From: Mucilaginibacter straminoryzae
GTDB taxonomy: Bacteria; Bacteroidota; Bacteroidia; Sphingobacteriales; Sphingobacteriaceae
Reading direction: 5' to 3'
Length of the DNA: 64,000 bases
Assembly (NCBI RefSeq): GCF_022953055.1
Contig: NZ_JALJEJ010000002.1
Coordinates: 372,001 to 436,000, forward strand
Of this stretch, positions 7,253 through 15,836 are shown in pieces; positions within the stretch are counted from its first letter, which is position 1, and each line of letters begins with the position of its first letter. A model generated the notes under the pieces. The model saw nothing but the letters and a program-made list of their open reading frames with translations. It did not search any database and was not told where the DNA came from. Position numbers and translations under genes: made by a program.

Positions 7253-8890
7253 ATGCCCCAACTACTCGCTAAATTAAAGCTCATTTATTTACCCTTCTTG
7301 CTTGTCGGAATAGGCTTTATCGGCGGCTATTCCTTTTTGATGTGGTTAATTGTTTACCGATTCGAAATATTGTCTTTAAATGAAGAGTTAATCAAATTCT
7401 GGCTACCATTTTGTCTGCCTGCCATACCAGTGTTTATTTGGGTTAGACCTAAAATTAAACTACTTGTATTAAGGGACAAAAAGGGGAACCTTCCTTTTTT
7501 ATATTTTTTTGCTGCTTCTTTGGCTATTTCTGCTCCTACCATAATCGCGCAAGAGTATCTGCTTACAGCGACAGGCGAACTGACCACCATAAATAGTATT
7601 GACGAAATAACCCGACAGCCCTTTACAAAATATTACGTTATCAGAAATCATTATATTGATAAGCAACATGCCACTGTACACCGGCGAACAGAAGTAAGCG
7701 GAAAAAACAATGAGCATTTAACATTTCATCTGTATGTAGCTTGCCCTATTATAAACAACATACCTACAGCAAAAGCTGAAACCCTGACGAGGTTTAAAAC
7801 ACCCGTTGCATGGCTGGGGACAGAATACATGAAAGGTATTAGTAATAACAGTAGTGATGCGGAAAAGGAAGCTGCTTTTAAAGAATTAGGTGTGGAAACG
7901 TATAATGATCTGCAAAAGAAGAACCTTGATCAATTTATTTATTTAGACCGCATTGGAAATAATGATCGCCGGAAACGTTATGAGGCGGCCATTAAAACTT
8001 CAATTGGAAATAACACTTCCAACATAATAATTTTAGAGGCCAAAACCGAACCATTCGCAGCAAGAAACGGATGTAAACTGGGTTGGATATTCAAATCATT
8101 TGCTATTGGAGCAGGTATTTGGCTACTGATGTTAATCTTTCCAAAGTTTAATACAGCACAACTTAAAAAGCTTCCGGAATATAGTCCTAAAAATCAATTC
8201 TTTGCGTTCAGTAACTTTCTCTTCTCAATAAAAATCGATAAAAATATTCCTTTGTTCGTCGTCATTATTGCTTTAAACATTCTGGTTTTTGTCCTTATGG
8301 TTTTTGCCGGGTTAGGCTTTATCTCATTTGATGGGCAAGACCTATACGCCTGGGGCGCTAATTATCGCCCCGCCGTGGTTAAAGGACAATGGTGGAGGCT
8401 ATTAACAAGTATTTTTTTACATGGAGGATTAATGCATCTCTTATTTAATATGTACGGCCTTCTTTTCGTTTCCGCTTTTCTTGAGCCTGTTTTAGGTAAA
8501 GCCAAATTTATAATTGCTTATATTTTGTGTGGTTTATTGGCAAGCCTGGCAAGTATATGGTGGCATCGGGCAACATTAAGTGTCGGTGCATCCGGAGCTA
8601 TCTTTGGATTATTCGGTTTAATGACCGCACTATTAACCACCAATAAAGTTGACGCGCGTTCCAAAAAGGCGCTATTGATTAACAATGCGGTTTTTATCGG
8701 CATAAACCTTATTATCGGATTAGCCGGGGGTATTGATAACGCCGCGCATATCGGCGGCTTATTGACAGGGGTTATTATCGGTTATATAATGTATTTCTTT
8801 ATTGAGGCTCCTAAACCCAAAAGGCGCTATAGGAAACGATCCAAAAGTATTGATGAAGAAGAAAAACTGGTAGAAAAGCAGCCCGAATAA
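7253..8890 (+). CDS. Rhomboid-family intramembrane serine protease with long N-terminal extension
   Basis: A 545-residue membrane protein. The C-terminal half (about residues 330-525) is a rhomboid protease core. It has QWWRLLTSIFLHGGLMHLLFN near residue 380, the catalytic Ser motif GASGAIFG near residue 450, and the His partner in AAHIGGLLTG near residue 500. Rhomboids cleave substrates within the membrane. The first 330 residues are unusual: two membrane segments near the start, a soluble domain of about 150 residues, and another helix near 285. That region resembles no domain I recognise. It ends with a basic tail (KPKRRYRKRSKS). It sits alone between accessory genes. Core assignment is secure; substrate is unknown. 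Confidence 0.88.
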   Translation: MPQLLAKLKLIYLPFLLVGIGFIGGYSFLMWLIVYRFEILSLNEELIKFWLPFCLPAIPVFIWVRPKIKLLVLRDKKGNLPFLYFFAASLAISAPTIIAQEYLLTATGELTTINSIDEITRQPFTKYYVIRNHYIDKQHATVHRRTEVSGKNNEHLTFHLYVACPIINNIPTAKAETLTRFKTPVAWLGTEYMKGISNNSSDAEKEAAFKELGVETYNDLQKKNLDQFIYLDRIGNNDRRKRYEAAIKTSIGNNTSNIIILEAKTEPFAARNGCKLGWIFKSFAIGAGIWLLMLIFPKFNTAQLKKLPEYSPKNQFFAFSNFLFSIKIDKNIPLFVVIIALNILVFVLMVFAGLGFISFDGQDLYAWGANYRPAVVKGQWWRLLTSIFLHGGLMHLLFNMYGLLFVSAFLEPVLGKAKFIIAYILCGLLASLASIWWHRATLSVGASGAIFGLFGLMTALLTTNKVDARSKKALLINNAVFIGINLIIGLAGGIDNAAHIGGLLTGVIIGYIMYFFIEAPKPKRRYRKRSKSIDEEEKLVEKQPE

Positions 8891-8933
8891 TAGTATGATT
8901 AACGAAAAGGAAGTAATCCGTTTAAGTAAGTAA

Positions 8934-9305
8934 GTTGTTAAGCATGGTTTTACGGCATCAACCAGAAGCTATCGGTATCCAATGGATGATCAGGTATTGC
9001 CGGAAAAAGAAATACCTATAAGGGTAACTTACCGTAATACAGCTACTTTATATTACCGGGTTATTAAAACAGGTGAAACTGACTTACCGGCGGGCGCCAA
9101 AGTGCGTGCAACAGCGCAACTATTAAACCAACCGCCCGCAATAAACGGATTTTCTTCTGCGCAGCTTCCGCATAAAAACCACACATTAAAATCTCTCGTA
9201 CCCCAGCAACCGCATATCAAACGTCCAACAGAAATATGTACTATTTCGTGCAACTCGTGCATTAAAAAAGTTAATGCAAAAGATCAGTACGTATTTATAT
9301 GTTAA
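8934..9305 (+). pseudogene. Probable relic of a large secreted protein (A2M-like fragment)
   Basis: The open stretch after a stop at 8931 reads coherently for about 45 codons. It includes TRSYRYPMDDQVLPEKEIPI and RVTYRNTATLYYRVIKTG, then loses protein-like character. Patterns of the type PEKPxxxxxxYRNxxxxYxRVxK occur in the N-terminal domains of Bacteroidota alpha-2-macroglobulin-family proteins, so this may be a decayed internal fragment. There is no signal peptide, the remaining C-terminal part is unconvincing, and the full-length gene is absent. An unrelated small gene starting at ATG 8982 (107 residues) is the alternative. Confidence 0.3.
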
Positions 9306-9342
9306 TGTTAAATTCATTACTTAGGTATTGGTCTTACCGCAT

Positions 9343-10746
9343 TTAGTTTTCTAAGTAATCTACCGCAAAGGCAATCCAGTCCTCTATGGATTTGTCCATA
9401 TATACATCGGGCTGTATGCCAATGTTATCGATAGGGTAATCCGGTAAGCGCAACGCCCTGTATGTGGGTAAAAACACCTGATAGCCGGAACACTTTAAAT
9501 TTACTAAATAGGCATTTCCATAGTCAAGGGCACCGTAGCTTGGCTTGCCGAAAATCTTAACTTTCTTGCTTTGCTTTGCGATGAATAAAAAATACTCGGC
9601 AGAGCTTCCCGTCATGCCATTCGCAAGAATAATTATATGTCGTGGGCTTTTAGGCGATACTGCTATCTGCTCAATCGCTACCTCGGGATGTTGCGAGCCA
9701 CTAAAATTTACAAATTTCCCGAGATTATTTTCCAGCCGCTTTATATGATCATCAGTGTCTGTAGCTGAAGTATCCTTATCCAGTGTCTTTTTATAAGCTT
9801 TCAAGTTATCAATATAGGTTTGTGTAGCCAGGAATTCGGTTCCAGTATTTCTGATCGCTTTTCCGGAAATATATGGGAGTAATTTCTGGTAGGCATCAGT
9901 AGTCCCACCACCATTCCCCCTAAGGTCGATGATCAGGTTTTCACTTTCCAGCAAATCTTTATTATTACTGATTAAACTATCTATAGTGCGCATGTATTTA
10001 TAATCGAAACTGGGCAGTTTTATAATCGCTGTCCTTGAAGAAAGCCGCTTAATATAAAAGCCATTCAACTCTCCTAATTTCTGTGATAGCTCACCTTCGC
10101 TAAGGGTTGGCTTCGGTAAATACTTTACAAATTGAACGCTTACATCCTCTAATTGTAATATGCTGTTGTCTATAACTCTAAACGTTCCGGTTTTTGTAGT
10201 ACCGTCCAGCAAGGCATATTCAAACTCATTGTCATTATACAGTTTGAATTTAATTTCCTTTGGTTTCCATTCTTTATATGCTGACTCAATTATAAATCCA
10301 GTATACTCGTTTGTATTTGATTTTTTTAGTCCGATCGTATAGGTTTCATTTTTCCATATCCCCTCCAATTTATCTTTACCTGATAATATTTTATTTTTAA
10401 AATCCGGGATATGAATGTTAATAGATTCTTTACCCTTGCCACTGGTAGCGCCAGAGAAGGGCGCCCCGTTACTACCCACCCACAAGTGCGGATCTTTAAA
10501 ATAATCAGTGTATGCTTTTAATAAAGCAGGGCACTGCGCAGATGTCGCATCTTTTGATGATTGCGCTAATTTTTCTTTGAAGTTGCTGTAAGCAAGCCCG
10601 TCTTTTGTCTTAAAAGCAAAGCCCGGATATTCTGTTTCTATTTTGTTTACCAGTTCGGTAAATGCCTGATCACAGTTACAGCTCGCCGTTTGTCCATACA
10701 TCTGACCAGAAAAGGCCATCATTAAAAAGAACACTATTTTTCGCAT
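9343..10746 (-). CDS. S41-family peptidase, secreted
   Basis: A 467-residue protein with signal peptide MRKIVFFLMMAFSGQMYGQ and a Cys-containing mature start (ASCNCDQ). The C-terminal half is an S41 serine peptidase. It shows LIIDLRGNGGGTTDAY near residue 275 and ILANGMTGSSAEYFLFIAKQ near residue 375, with the catalytic Ser in GSSAEYF, followed by FGKPSYGALDYGNAY. The N-terminal 200 residues include a lipocalin-like/beta-rich region (KDKLEGIWKNETYTIGL). It is probably exported and may act on envelope proteins or peptides. It lies 66 bp downstream of an AraC regulator transcribed the same way. It is distinct from the shorter S41 peptidase at 3035. Confidence 0.87.
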   Translation of the reverse strand: MRKIVFFLMMAFSGQMYGQTASCNCDQAFTELVNKIETEYPGFAFKTKDGLAYSNFKEKLAQSSKDATSAQCPALLKAYTDYFKDPHLWVGSNGAPFSGATSGKGKESINIHIPDFKNKILSGKDKLEGIWKNETYTIGLKKSNTNEYTGFIIESAYKEWKPKEIKFKLYNDNEFEYALLDGTTKTGTFRVIDNSILQLEDVSVQFVKYLPKPTLSEGELSQKLGELNGFYIKRLSSRTAIIKLPSFDYKYMRTIDSLISNNKDLLESENLIIDLRGNGGGTTDAYQKLLPYISGKAIRNTGTEFLATQTYIDNLKAYKKTLDKDTSATDTDDHIKRLENNLGKFVNFSGSQHPEVAIEQIAVSPKSPRHIIILANGMTGSSAEYFLFIAKQSKKVKIFGKPSYGALDYGNAYLVNLKCSGYQVFLPTYRALRLPDYPIDNIGIQPDVYMDKSIEDWIAFAVDYLEN

Positions 10747-10812
10747 AGAAGGATATTATATGCAACAAAAGTACAGGTACGGCAGGGCGTAAAATTGTAA
10801 GAATGTAAACTG

Positions 10813-11619
10813 CTATATAAATAGCCAGATATTGTCTTTGCGCGTATCTACCTTATCAAAAAACAAATGGGGATTGATGTTTGCAAACGTCCGGAAATCC
10901 TTTATAAAATGTGATTGGTCATAGTACGACTGGTCGTAGGTCAACTGGGTTAACGTTTTTGATTCATGCTGTTTGCTTATAGCACTTCTAAACCTATGTA
11001 TTTTACGATACTCACTGGGTGACTTACCAACATTGTTTTTAAACAGCTTATGCAAATACTGACGTGACAGATTATGTTTCCTGGCCACATCATCAATCTT
11101 TTGGTCAGACTCAATATCGACCAGCACACTTTCCAATAAAGATAATGGCTGAGGTATTAATTTTGACAGCCAGTACTCTTCTAACTGCTCAATTTGTTCG
11201 TTTCTGTCGTTGAGCAAAAATATTTCTGCCATTTTATCGATAAAATCAGGGAAGGGCATAAAATCGGTAGCCGCCTTAGTCATTAACAAGGACTGTGCAT
11301 TTTCGATAAAATGATGAATGCCCAAGGGCTTAAAATAAAAAGTAATTTCATTTACAGGATTTATATAGCACACTTCTATTGGCTTAATATAACTGGCAAC
11401 ATAGTCTGCTACAATGTTTTTATCGGAGCTATGCTTTACTATAATCCTGTTATTTTCAATACTAACATCAGCGTTTTCATTTACCGAAATGATAAAAAAA
11501 TTATTTGGGAACGTCCAGTAATGAAGCAAATCAGAATTTTTATTTTCAGAGATAAAATAATATCCCTCAATATATTTCTTAAGGCCTTTATGTTTTGTTT
11601 TATAAAATTCCAGATTCAT
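10813..11619 (-). CDS. AraC-family transcriptional regulator
   Basis: A 268-residue regulator. The C-terminal AraC/XylS double helix-turn-helix (about residues 165-260) includes VARKHNLSRQYLHKLFKNNV and SYYDQSHFIKDFRTFANINP. The N-terminal region (FYKTKHKGLKKYIEGYYFI..., WTFPNNFFIISVNEN) resembles the DUF6597-type ligand domain common in Bacteroidota AraC proteins. It is upstream of and co-oriented with the S41 peptidase, which may be its target; no operator could be recognised. The base composition is AT-rich compared with the fatty-acid locus next to it. Confidence 0.9.
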   Translation of the reverse strand: MNLEFYKTKHKGLKKYIEGYYFISENKNSDLLHYWTFPNNFFIISVNENADVSIENNRIIVKHSSDKNIVADYVASYIKPIEVCYINPVNEITFYFKPLGIHHFIENAQSLLMTKAATDFMPFPDFIDKMAEIFLLNDRNEQIEQLEEYWLSKLIPQPLSLLESVLVDIESDQKIDDVARKHNLSRQYLHKLFKNNVGKSPSEYRKIHRFRSAISKQHESKTLTQLTYDQSYYDQSHFIKDFRTFANINPHLFFDKVDTRKDNIWLFI

Positions 11620-11960
11620 TAGCGTATAGCTTATATTGGCTTATAGCGTTCAAATTTCGAGATCGAGTTCGATTGGCGAAGTTAATTTGTGAAATTTTAT
11701 TGATAACGATATCGAAGTTATTTTTAGTAAAGCAAACTCCAAAATTTACAACAAAGATAAAAAGCCTTAAAGAATGTACTCTTCAAGGCTTTTTTAATTC
11801 TATTTCGCTCCGATAACCCGGATGGTACGAAGGGTGGTAAATGATGTATCCCATATCCTGTAATTCCTTAAAATGGAACCAATGGGCACGGCTGCTTTAA
11901 CATGGTATTATTTTGCAGAGCCTTCTAAGCTAGATTATTGAGAGGGAAAATTGCATACTA
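11620..11960. other. Intergenic region without a gene
   Basis: The 341-bp gap between the AraC gene and the SGNH hydrolase contains a strong bidirectional terminator (listed separately) and no credible coding region. A short plus-strand frame at 11595-11816 has no protein-like features and runs into the terminator. The remaining 160 bases next to the SGNH stop show nothing I can recognise. Confidence 0.6.
11759..11795 (-). terminator. Bidirectional intrinsic terminator
   Basis: AAAAAGCCTT (11759-11768) pairs with AAGGCTTTTT (11785-11795), extended internally by AAG/CTT around an 8-base loop. Both strands end in a T run. It probably ends the leftward SGNH hydrolase/FadL transcript, about 165 bp after its last stop. 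Confidence 0.65.
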
Positions 11961-13292
11961 TTATGGGAACTTAACTCCGTTATAAGCGCCTACGCTTACC
12001 TGTGGAATATTGGCATTATACTGCGTATTAATGGCTTTGATAAACTGGTTGGCTACTACGGCATAGCCCCTTGGCGTTAAATGCACTCCATCTAAAGAGA
12101 ACAAACCGCCGCTGATATAAGCAGAGTTGAGACTTACACCATCTACCAATAAACCATGCGCCTTAACATCATTCAGGAAAGTGTACATATCTGCTACTGC
12201 TATATTCTTTGATGCGGCCACCGTCTTAATGGTATTATTATATGCGGTTACATAATCTTTTACAATACTTACCTCATTTGCGTCTAACACATACTGGTTT
12301 TCAATTGGAGTAAGCGGTGTTAAACCATAAGGCAGGTTACCCGCAGATGCTACCGGCTGGCCAATTTTAGAAGTTGGGAAAGTGAGCGTAATCAGGTCGC
12401 TTGCAGTAGCTGGTCTTGCTGCATAAGTGGTACTGGTAACATCAGTATTGCTTTTGGCATTTACATAGATAGCCTGCACACTTGCATTGGCTTTTTGCAC
12501 ACCTGCCAGTATCAATGCCGGTGTTACCGTATTAAAATAAGGAATAGCGGTTACATCTGGTATGGTAGCGCAAACACCTTTTGCACCGGTCTTAGTCAAT
12601 GTATTAATCAGTTCTGTATATAGCGCATTAAAAACAGCTTTGTCTGTTAAAACATCTCCTGCGCCGCCGCTGGTGGCATAACCAAGTGCATCATTATTTC
12701 CCAGCCAGTTAGAGAAAAAAGTAAAAGGCTTGGCGCTGATAAAGTCCAGATAGGTAGTTGTATGAGTTCCTTCGGCACCCGGGAGCAGCCGTTCAAAAAA
12801 GCCGTTGAGGTTGCCATACTGCGGTACTTTAATATGTAGCAGTTTTATACCCGGCACCCCATAATTATCAATATCGCCGGTATATTTCGTATAGGTGGTA
12901 ACATTACCGAAATTTGGAATGTTGGTGACGCCGGTTATAGCCAGGTTGGTAGTTACGCTTGCAGTCACCGGGCTGCCATTGCTATCAAAACCTGTTAACT
13001 TCAGATAGCCCGAGCCATTGGCCTGACTTTGAGAAAACAAAGGCTGATTAAATGTTTGAGCCCCTCCTGCTGTTATCATCTGCTTTGCAATAATAGAAGG
13101 ATAAGAATTTTGCTGCCCTTCCAGGTACAATCCGCCGTCTGCATAGCCGGCGGTTAAAGAGTTGCCGACAGCAATATAGCGGGAGAAATCAGCCGAGCCC
13201 TGCTGCGGCGCAGGTGTATGAATTTCAGGCTTACAAGCCGAAAAAACGGCTGTCAGCAGCAATAAGTAGAAGTATAGTTTGAGATTTTTCAT
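11961..13292 (-). CDS. SGNH/GDSL-family hydrolase, lipoprotein
   Basis: A surface or periplasmic lipoprotein esterase/lipase-like enzyme. The chosen start at 13292 (MKNLKLYFYLLLL) gives a lipoprotein signal ending in AVFSAC; an in-frame ATG four codons earlier (13304) is also possible. SGNH blocks are visible: AVGNSLTAGYADGG (block I, nucleophile Ser, near residue 44), NWLGNNDALG (block III, Asn), and SLDGVHLTPRGYAVVAN (block V, Asp/His, near residue 410). The length of about 440 residues exceeds the minimal SGNH size, with a long insert between blocks. It lies about 20 bp after the FadL-type porin gene in the same operon, opposite the fatty-acid degradation genes. It therefore probably releases acyl chains from esters outside the cell (inference). 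Confidence 0.83.
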   Translation of the reverse strand: MKNLKLYFYLLLLTAVFSACKPEIHTPAPQQGSADFSRYIAVGNSLTAGYADGGLYLEGQQNSYPSIIAKQMITAGGAQTFNQPLFSQSQANGSGYLKLTGFDSNGSPVTASVTTNLAITGVTNIPNFGNVTTYTKYTGDIDNYGVPGIKLLHIKVPQYGNLNGFFERLLPGAEGTHTTTYLDFISAKPFTFFSNWLGNNDALGYATSGGAGDVLTDKAVFNALYTELINTLTKTGAKGVCATIPDVTAIPYFNTVTPALILAGVQKANASVQAIYVNAKSNTDVTSTTYAARPATASDLITLTFPTSKIGQPVASAGNLPYGLTPLTPIENQYVLDANEVSIVKDYVTAYNNTIKTVAASKNIAVADMYTFLNDVKAHGLLVDGVSLNSAYISGGLFSLDGVHLTPRGYAVVANQFIKAINTQYNANIPQVSVGAYNGVKFP

Positions 13293-13312
13293 TTGATCGG
13301 GCATTTAATAAT

Positions 13313-14533
13313 TTACCAATGATATGTAAGTGCTACACCAGGAATATATACCTGCGTATTGAAAGTACCTGAAAGGTTTGATTCTATGTTGGTTTGATTT
13401 CGTGACAACACTTTTTCAAACTCAAAGCTGGCGTCAATATCAAAGTGGCGCGAAAGCTTGTAGCCGGCCCCGGCAGTAAAATAATAACGATTTGCATCGG
13501 GCGCCTCCGGCGTTACATATCCATCCCTTACAGAAGTTAAGGCATATCCGCCACCCACGCGCAAAGCCAGTTTATCGGTTGTTTTATATTGCCCGCCAAC
13601 CCTGAAGCTCGCAGCATCTTTATAATTACGCGGAGAATAAGTATCCTGTAAAGTCGACGTGTTTTTAGCATAATCAAATGCAAGTACTTTGTAAACACTC
13701 CAGTGTACATAATTTACATCAAGTGCAAGGGTAAGCTTATTGGTTGGATAAATGCCGAACCCGACAGAAGTTGTTGATGGCAAAGGAATACTTGCCGTAA
13801 AGGTATTTGGCTGAGGAAAATTAGCTTGTAAGGAAGCAGGCACTGTAAAAAAAGCATCGCCACCATCAATGGTGGTTTTAACCTTTGATCGGTACGAAAC
13901 CCCGGCCGTAAAGCCTGTTGCCTTAAAAAACACACCGGCATTCCAACCGTATCCATTTCCACCACCCTTTAACTGTGCCTGTCCGTCTTGTCCGTCCGCC
14001 CCGGAAACAGGAATGGCCCTGGTCAGATCAACACTGCCATGGTTGTAAACAAAACCGCCGCCGATACTTACCCAGTTTGCCAGTCTGATACTAATTGTCG
14101 GCTGCACATAAATGGCTTTCAGGTTTAAACTTTCCAGTACATATTTTCCTGACCAGCTGTTTCCCCAATCGGTTAATCCACCAAAGGGCGTGTAAACACC
14201 CAGGCCAAATTTCCAGAAACCGTTCTTAGGCCCCCATACTGCATATGCGTTAAAAGGAGTCGCTACTTTGTTGGCATTATGATAGACCGTATTGGAACCC
14301 GATGGGTTAAAGGCCGATTTAAAAAACAATGGACTTATCCCTGCCTGAATAGAATTTTCGGGCAGCATGGCCACAGCGCCGGGATTAAAGAAAATAGAGG
14401 CGCCGTCTTGTACCAACCCGGTTCCGGTATGCCCCATCCCGATCTGTTTCTGACCGCCAAGGTTCACCTGGAAACCTTGCGCAAAGGCAATAGCAGGCAC
14501 TAATGCCAGCAGCAATAATAGTAGTCTTCTCAT
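13313..14533 (-). CDS. OMPP1/FadL-family outer-membrane transporter
   Basis: A 406-residue outer-membrane beta-barrel with signal peptide MRRLLLLLLALVPAIAFAQ. The N-terminal hatch region GFQVNLGGQKQIGMGHTGTG and DGASIFFNPGAVAMLPEN is the hallmark of FadL/OMPP1/TodX porins, which admit long-chain fatty acids and other hydrophobic molecules. The C-terminus ends in an aromatic residue (YHW), as barrels do. It is the first gene of a leftward operon with the SGNH hydrolase. Its promoter region carries operator copy 1 (14626-14669), shared in sequence with the etf operon promoter. Fatty-acid import fits the neighbouring beta-oxidation genes. Confidence 0.92.
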   Translation of the reverse strand: MRRLLLLLLALVPAIAFAQGFQVNLGGQKQIGMGHTGTGLVQDGASIFFNPGAVAMLPENSIQAGISPLFFKSAFNPSGSNTVYHNANKVATPFNAYAVWGPKNGFWKFGLGVYTPFGGLTDWGNSWSGKYVLESLNLKAIYVQPTISIRLANWVSIGGGFVYNHGSVDLTRAIPVSGADGQDGQAQLKGGGNGYGWNAGVFFKATGFTAGVSYRSKVKTTIDGGDAFFTVPASLQANFPQPNTFTASIPLPSTTSVGFGIYPTNKLTLALDVNYVHWSVYKVLAFDYAKNTSTLQDTYSPRNYKDAASFRVGGQYKTTDKLALRVGGGYALTSVRDGYVTPEAPDANRYYFTAGAGYKLSRHFDIDASFEFEKVLSRNQTNIESNLSGTFNTQVYIPGVALTYHW

Positions 14534-14625
14534 AACAGTAAAATAGGCTAATAAGTAGTATACGGGTTTATAATTGGATTTTTAGCATACCGATAAGATA
14601 AAATTACGCAGGATAACAATTTAAA

Positions 14626-14669
14626 AAAGGGCTGGAATGCGGATAGATTAGTCAAAAAGTCGGAAAAAC
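14626..14669 (-). promoter_or_regulatory. Fatty-acid regulon operator, copy 1
   Basis: Read on the minus strand, this 44-bp element is 40/44 identical to copy 2 on the plus strand at 15712-15755. It contains two CCG-starting half-sites 21 bp apart. It lies 92 bp upstream of the FadL start and points toward it. Direct half-sites spaced two helical turns apart are typical of AraC-family operators. The sequence identity is observed; the regulator is inferred to be the adjacent AraC protein. Confidence 0.65.
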
Positions 14670-14811
14670 AGACGCAATGAGCTCCTCGAAGCCATCACTG
14701 GCAGATATACCCATTTATCATTTAAATAACCTTATTTTTAACGTATGTTAGGGGCAAAATATATAGCAGATACGTTAAACCTTAAAACGGCAATTGTCAG
14801 TAACCCTAACA

Positions 14812-15699
14812 ATGAGCAAAAAAATAGCCCAACTTACCTTCCCGAAATTTGTAGATCTATATGCTAAAAACTCTATCGGAACCGACTTTTTCATCACCGA
14901 GGAGCGCCAACTATTAGCTTTAAGCGAATATCCTTACCGATCTGAAGGTTATATAATAGGTATTTGTACACGTGGCACTGCATTGGTAGAGGTAAATCTT
15001 CAGACCTATGATGCCAAACCGGATGCAATGCTTTTGGCTACGCCCTTCCACGTGTTACGCATCTATAACAGCAGCCCCGATTTTTTATGCCGCTTTATTG
15101 TGTTTTCAAAGGCTTTTTTAAGAGAGAATAACGTTAGTAGCCATCTGCCGGAGTCGCTGAGCTTTTTTAAAACCACCGCTACCCCGGTCATCTACCCCGC
15201 TAACGAGCCTGCTCAAATGCTGTTAAACATATTTTCCTTTATACAGCAAAAGTTACAGGAACAGGGCAACCACTACCGGACAGAAATTTGCAGAAGTATT
15301 TTAACAGCCATGCTTTACGAAGTAGCCTCTATTTATGAGGATCAGCACATTATCATCAAAAACAAGCAATCCCGGAAACAGGAATTGAATATGCAGTTTC
15401 AAAACCTGGTCTTCCAGCATTATAAAGAGCACCGTAACGTGCAGTATTACGCTGATGAGCTATGCGTATCGCCCAAACATTTAACGGAAACCATTAAGGA
15501 AGTAACCGGGAAAACCGCCGGAGAATGGATTGATGATGCGGTAGTTCTGGAAGCTAAGGTATTACTGCGCAATCATGAAATCAGTATTGCACAGGTGGCT
15601 GATGAGGTACATTTCCCGGATCAGTCTTCTTTTGGCAAATATTTCAAAAAACATACGGGACACTCCCCTACTGAATTTCGCGACAAAGTTACCGGCTAA
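14812..15699 (+). CDS. AraC-family regulator of the fatty-acid locus
   Basis: A 295-residue protein starting at ATG 14812 (MSKKIAQLTFPKF); the six-codon longer frame would need a TTG start. The C-terminal AraC double helix-turn-helix spans about residues 190-292, with VQYYADELCVSPKHLTETIK and ISIAQVADEVHFPDQSSFGK followed by FKKHTGHSPTEFRDK. The N-terminal half is a cupin-like ligand domain of the AraC_binding type. The gene is flanked on both sides by inverted copies of one 44-bp element, each oriented toward the operon on its side. It therefore probably controls the FadL/SGNH operon, the etf operon and, through a third copy, the fad operon. The effector, perhaps an acyl-CoA or fatty acid, is inference. 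Confidence 0.9.
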   Translation: MSKKIAQLTFPKFVDLYAKNSIGTDFFITEERQLLALSEYPYRSEGYIIGICTRGTALVEVNLQTYDAKPDAMLLATPFHVLRIYNSSPDFLCRFIVFSKAFLRENNVSSHLPESLSFFKTTATPVIYPANEPAQMLLNIFSFIQQKLQEQGNHYRTEICRSILTAMLYEVASIYEDQHIIIKNKQSRKQELNMQFQNLVFQHYKEHRNVQYYADELCVSPKHLTETIKEVTGKTAGEWIDDAVVLEAKVLLRNHEISIAQVADEVHFPDQSSFGKYFKKHTGHSPTEFRDKVTG

Positions 15700-15711
15700 T
15701 TTGACCGGGCA

Positions 15712-15755
15712 GTTTCTCCGAATTTTTGACCAATCTATCCGCATTTCAGCCCTTT
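15712..15755 (+). promoter_or_regulatory. Fatty-acid regulon operator, copy 2
   Basis: A 44-bp element just after the araC stop and 81 bp before etfB. The half-sites CCGAATTTTTGACC (15718-15731) and CCGCATTTCAGCCC (15739-15752) begin 21 bp apart. It is inverted relative to copy 1 with four mismatches in 44. A third, more diverged copy lies at 18351-18388. Confidence 0.65.
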
Positions 15756-15836
15756 CCGAAGGGCTTCTTAATCCTATACCTTTACTTTCATATAAAGTAG
15801 CCTGAACCAATGGCTCTTTTCCAATTATAAATAGCT

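Noticed and set aside
11595..11816. 73-codon plus-strand ORF opposite and after the AraC gene
   Set aside because: Composition not protein-like and it ends inside the terminator hairpin.
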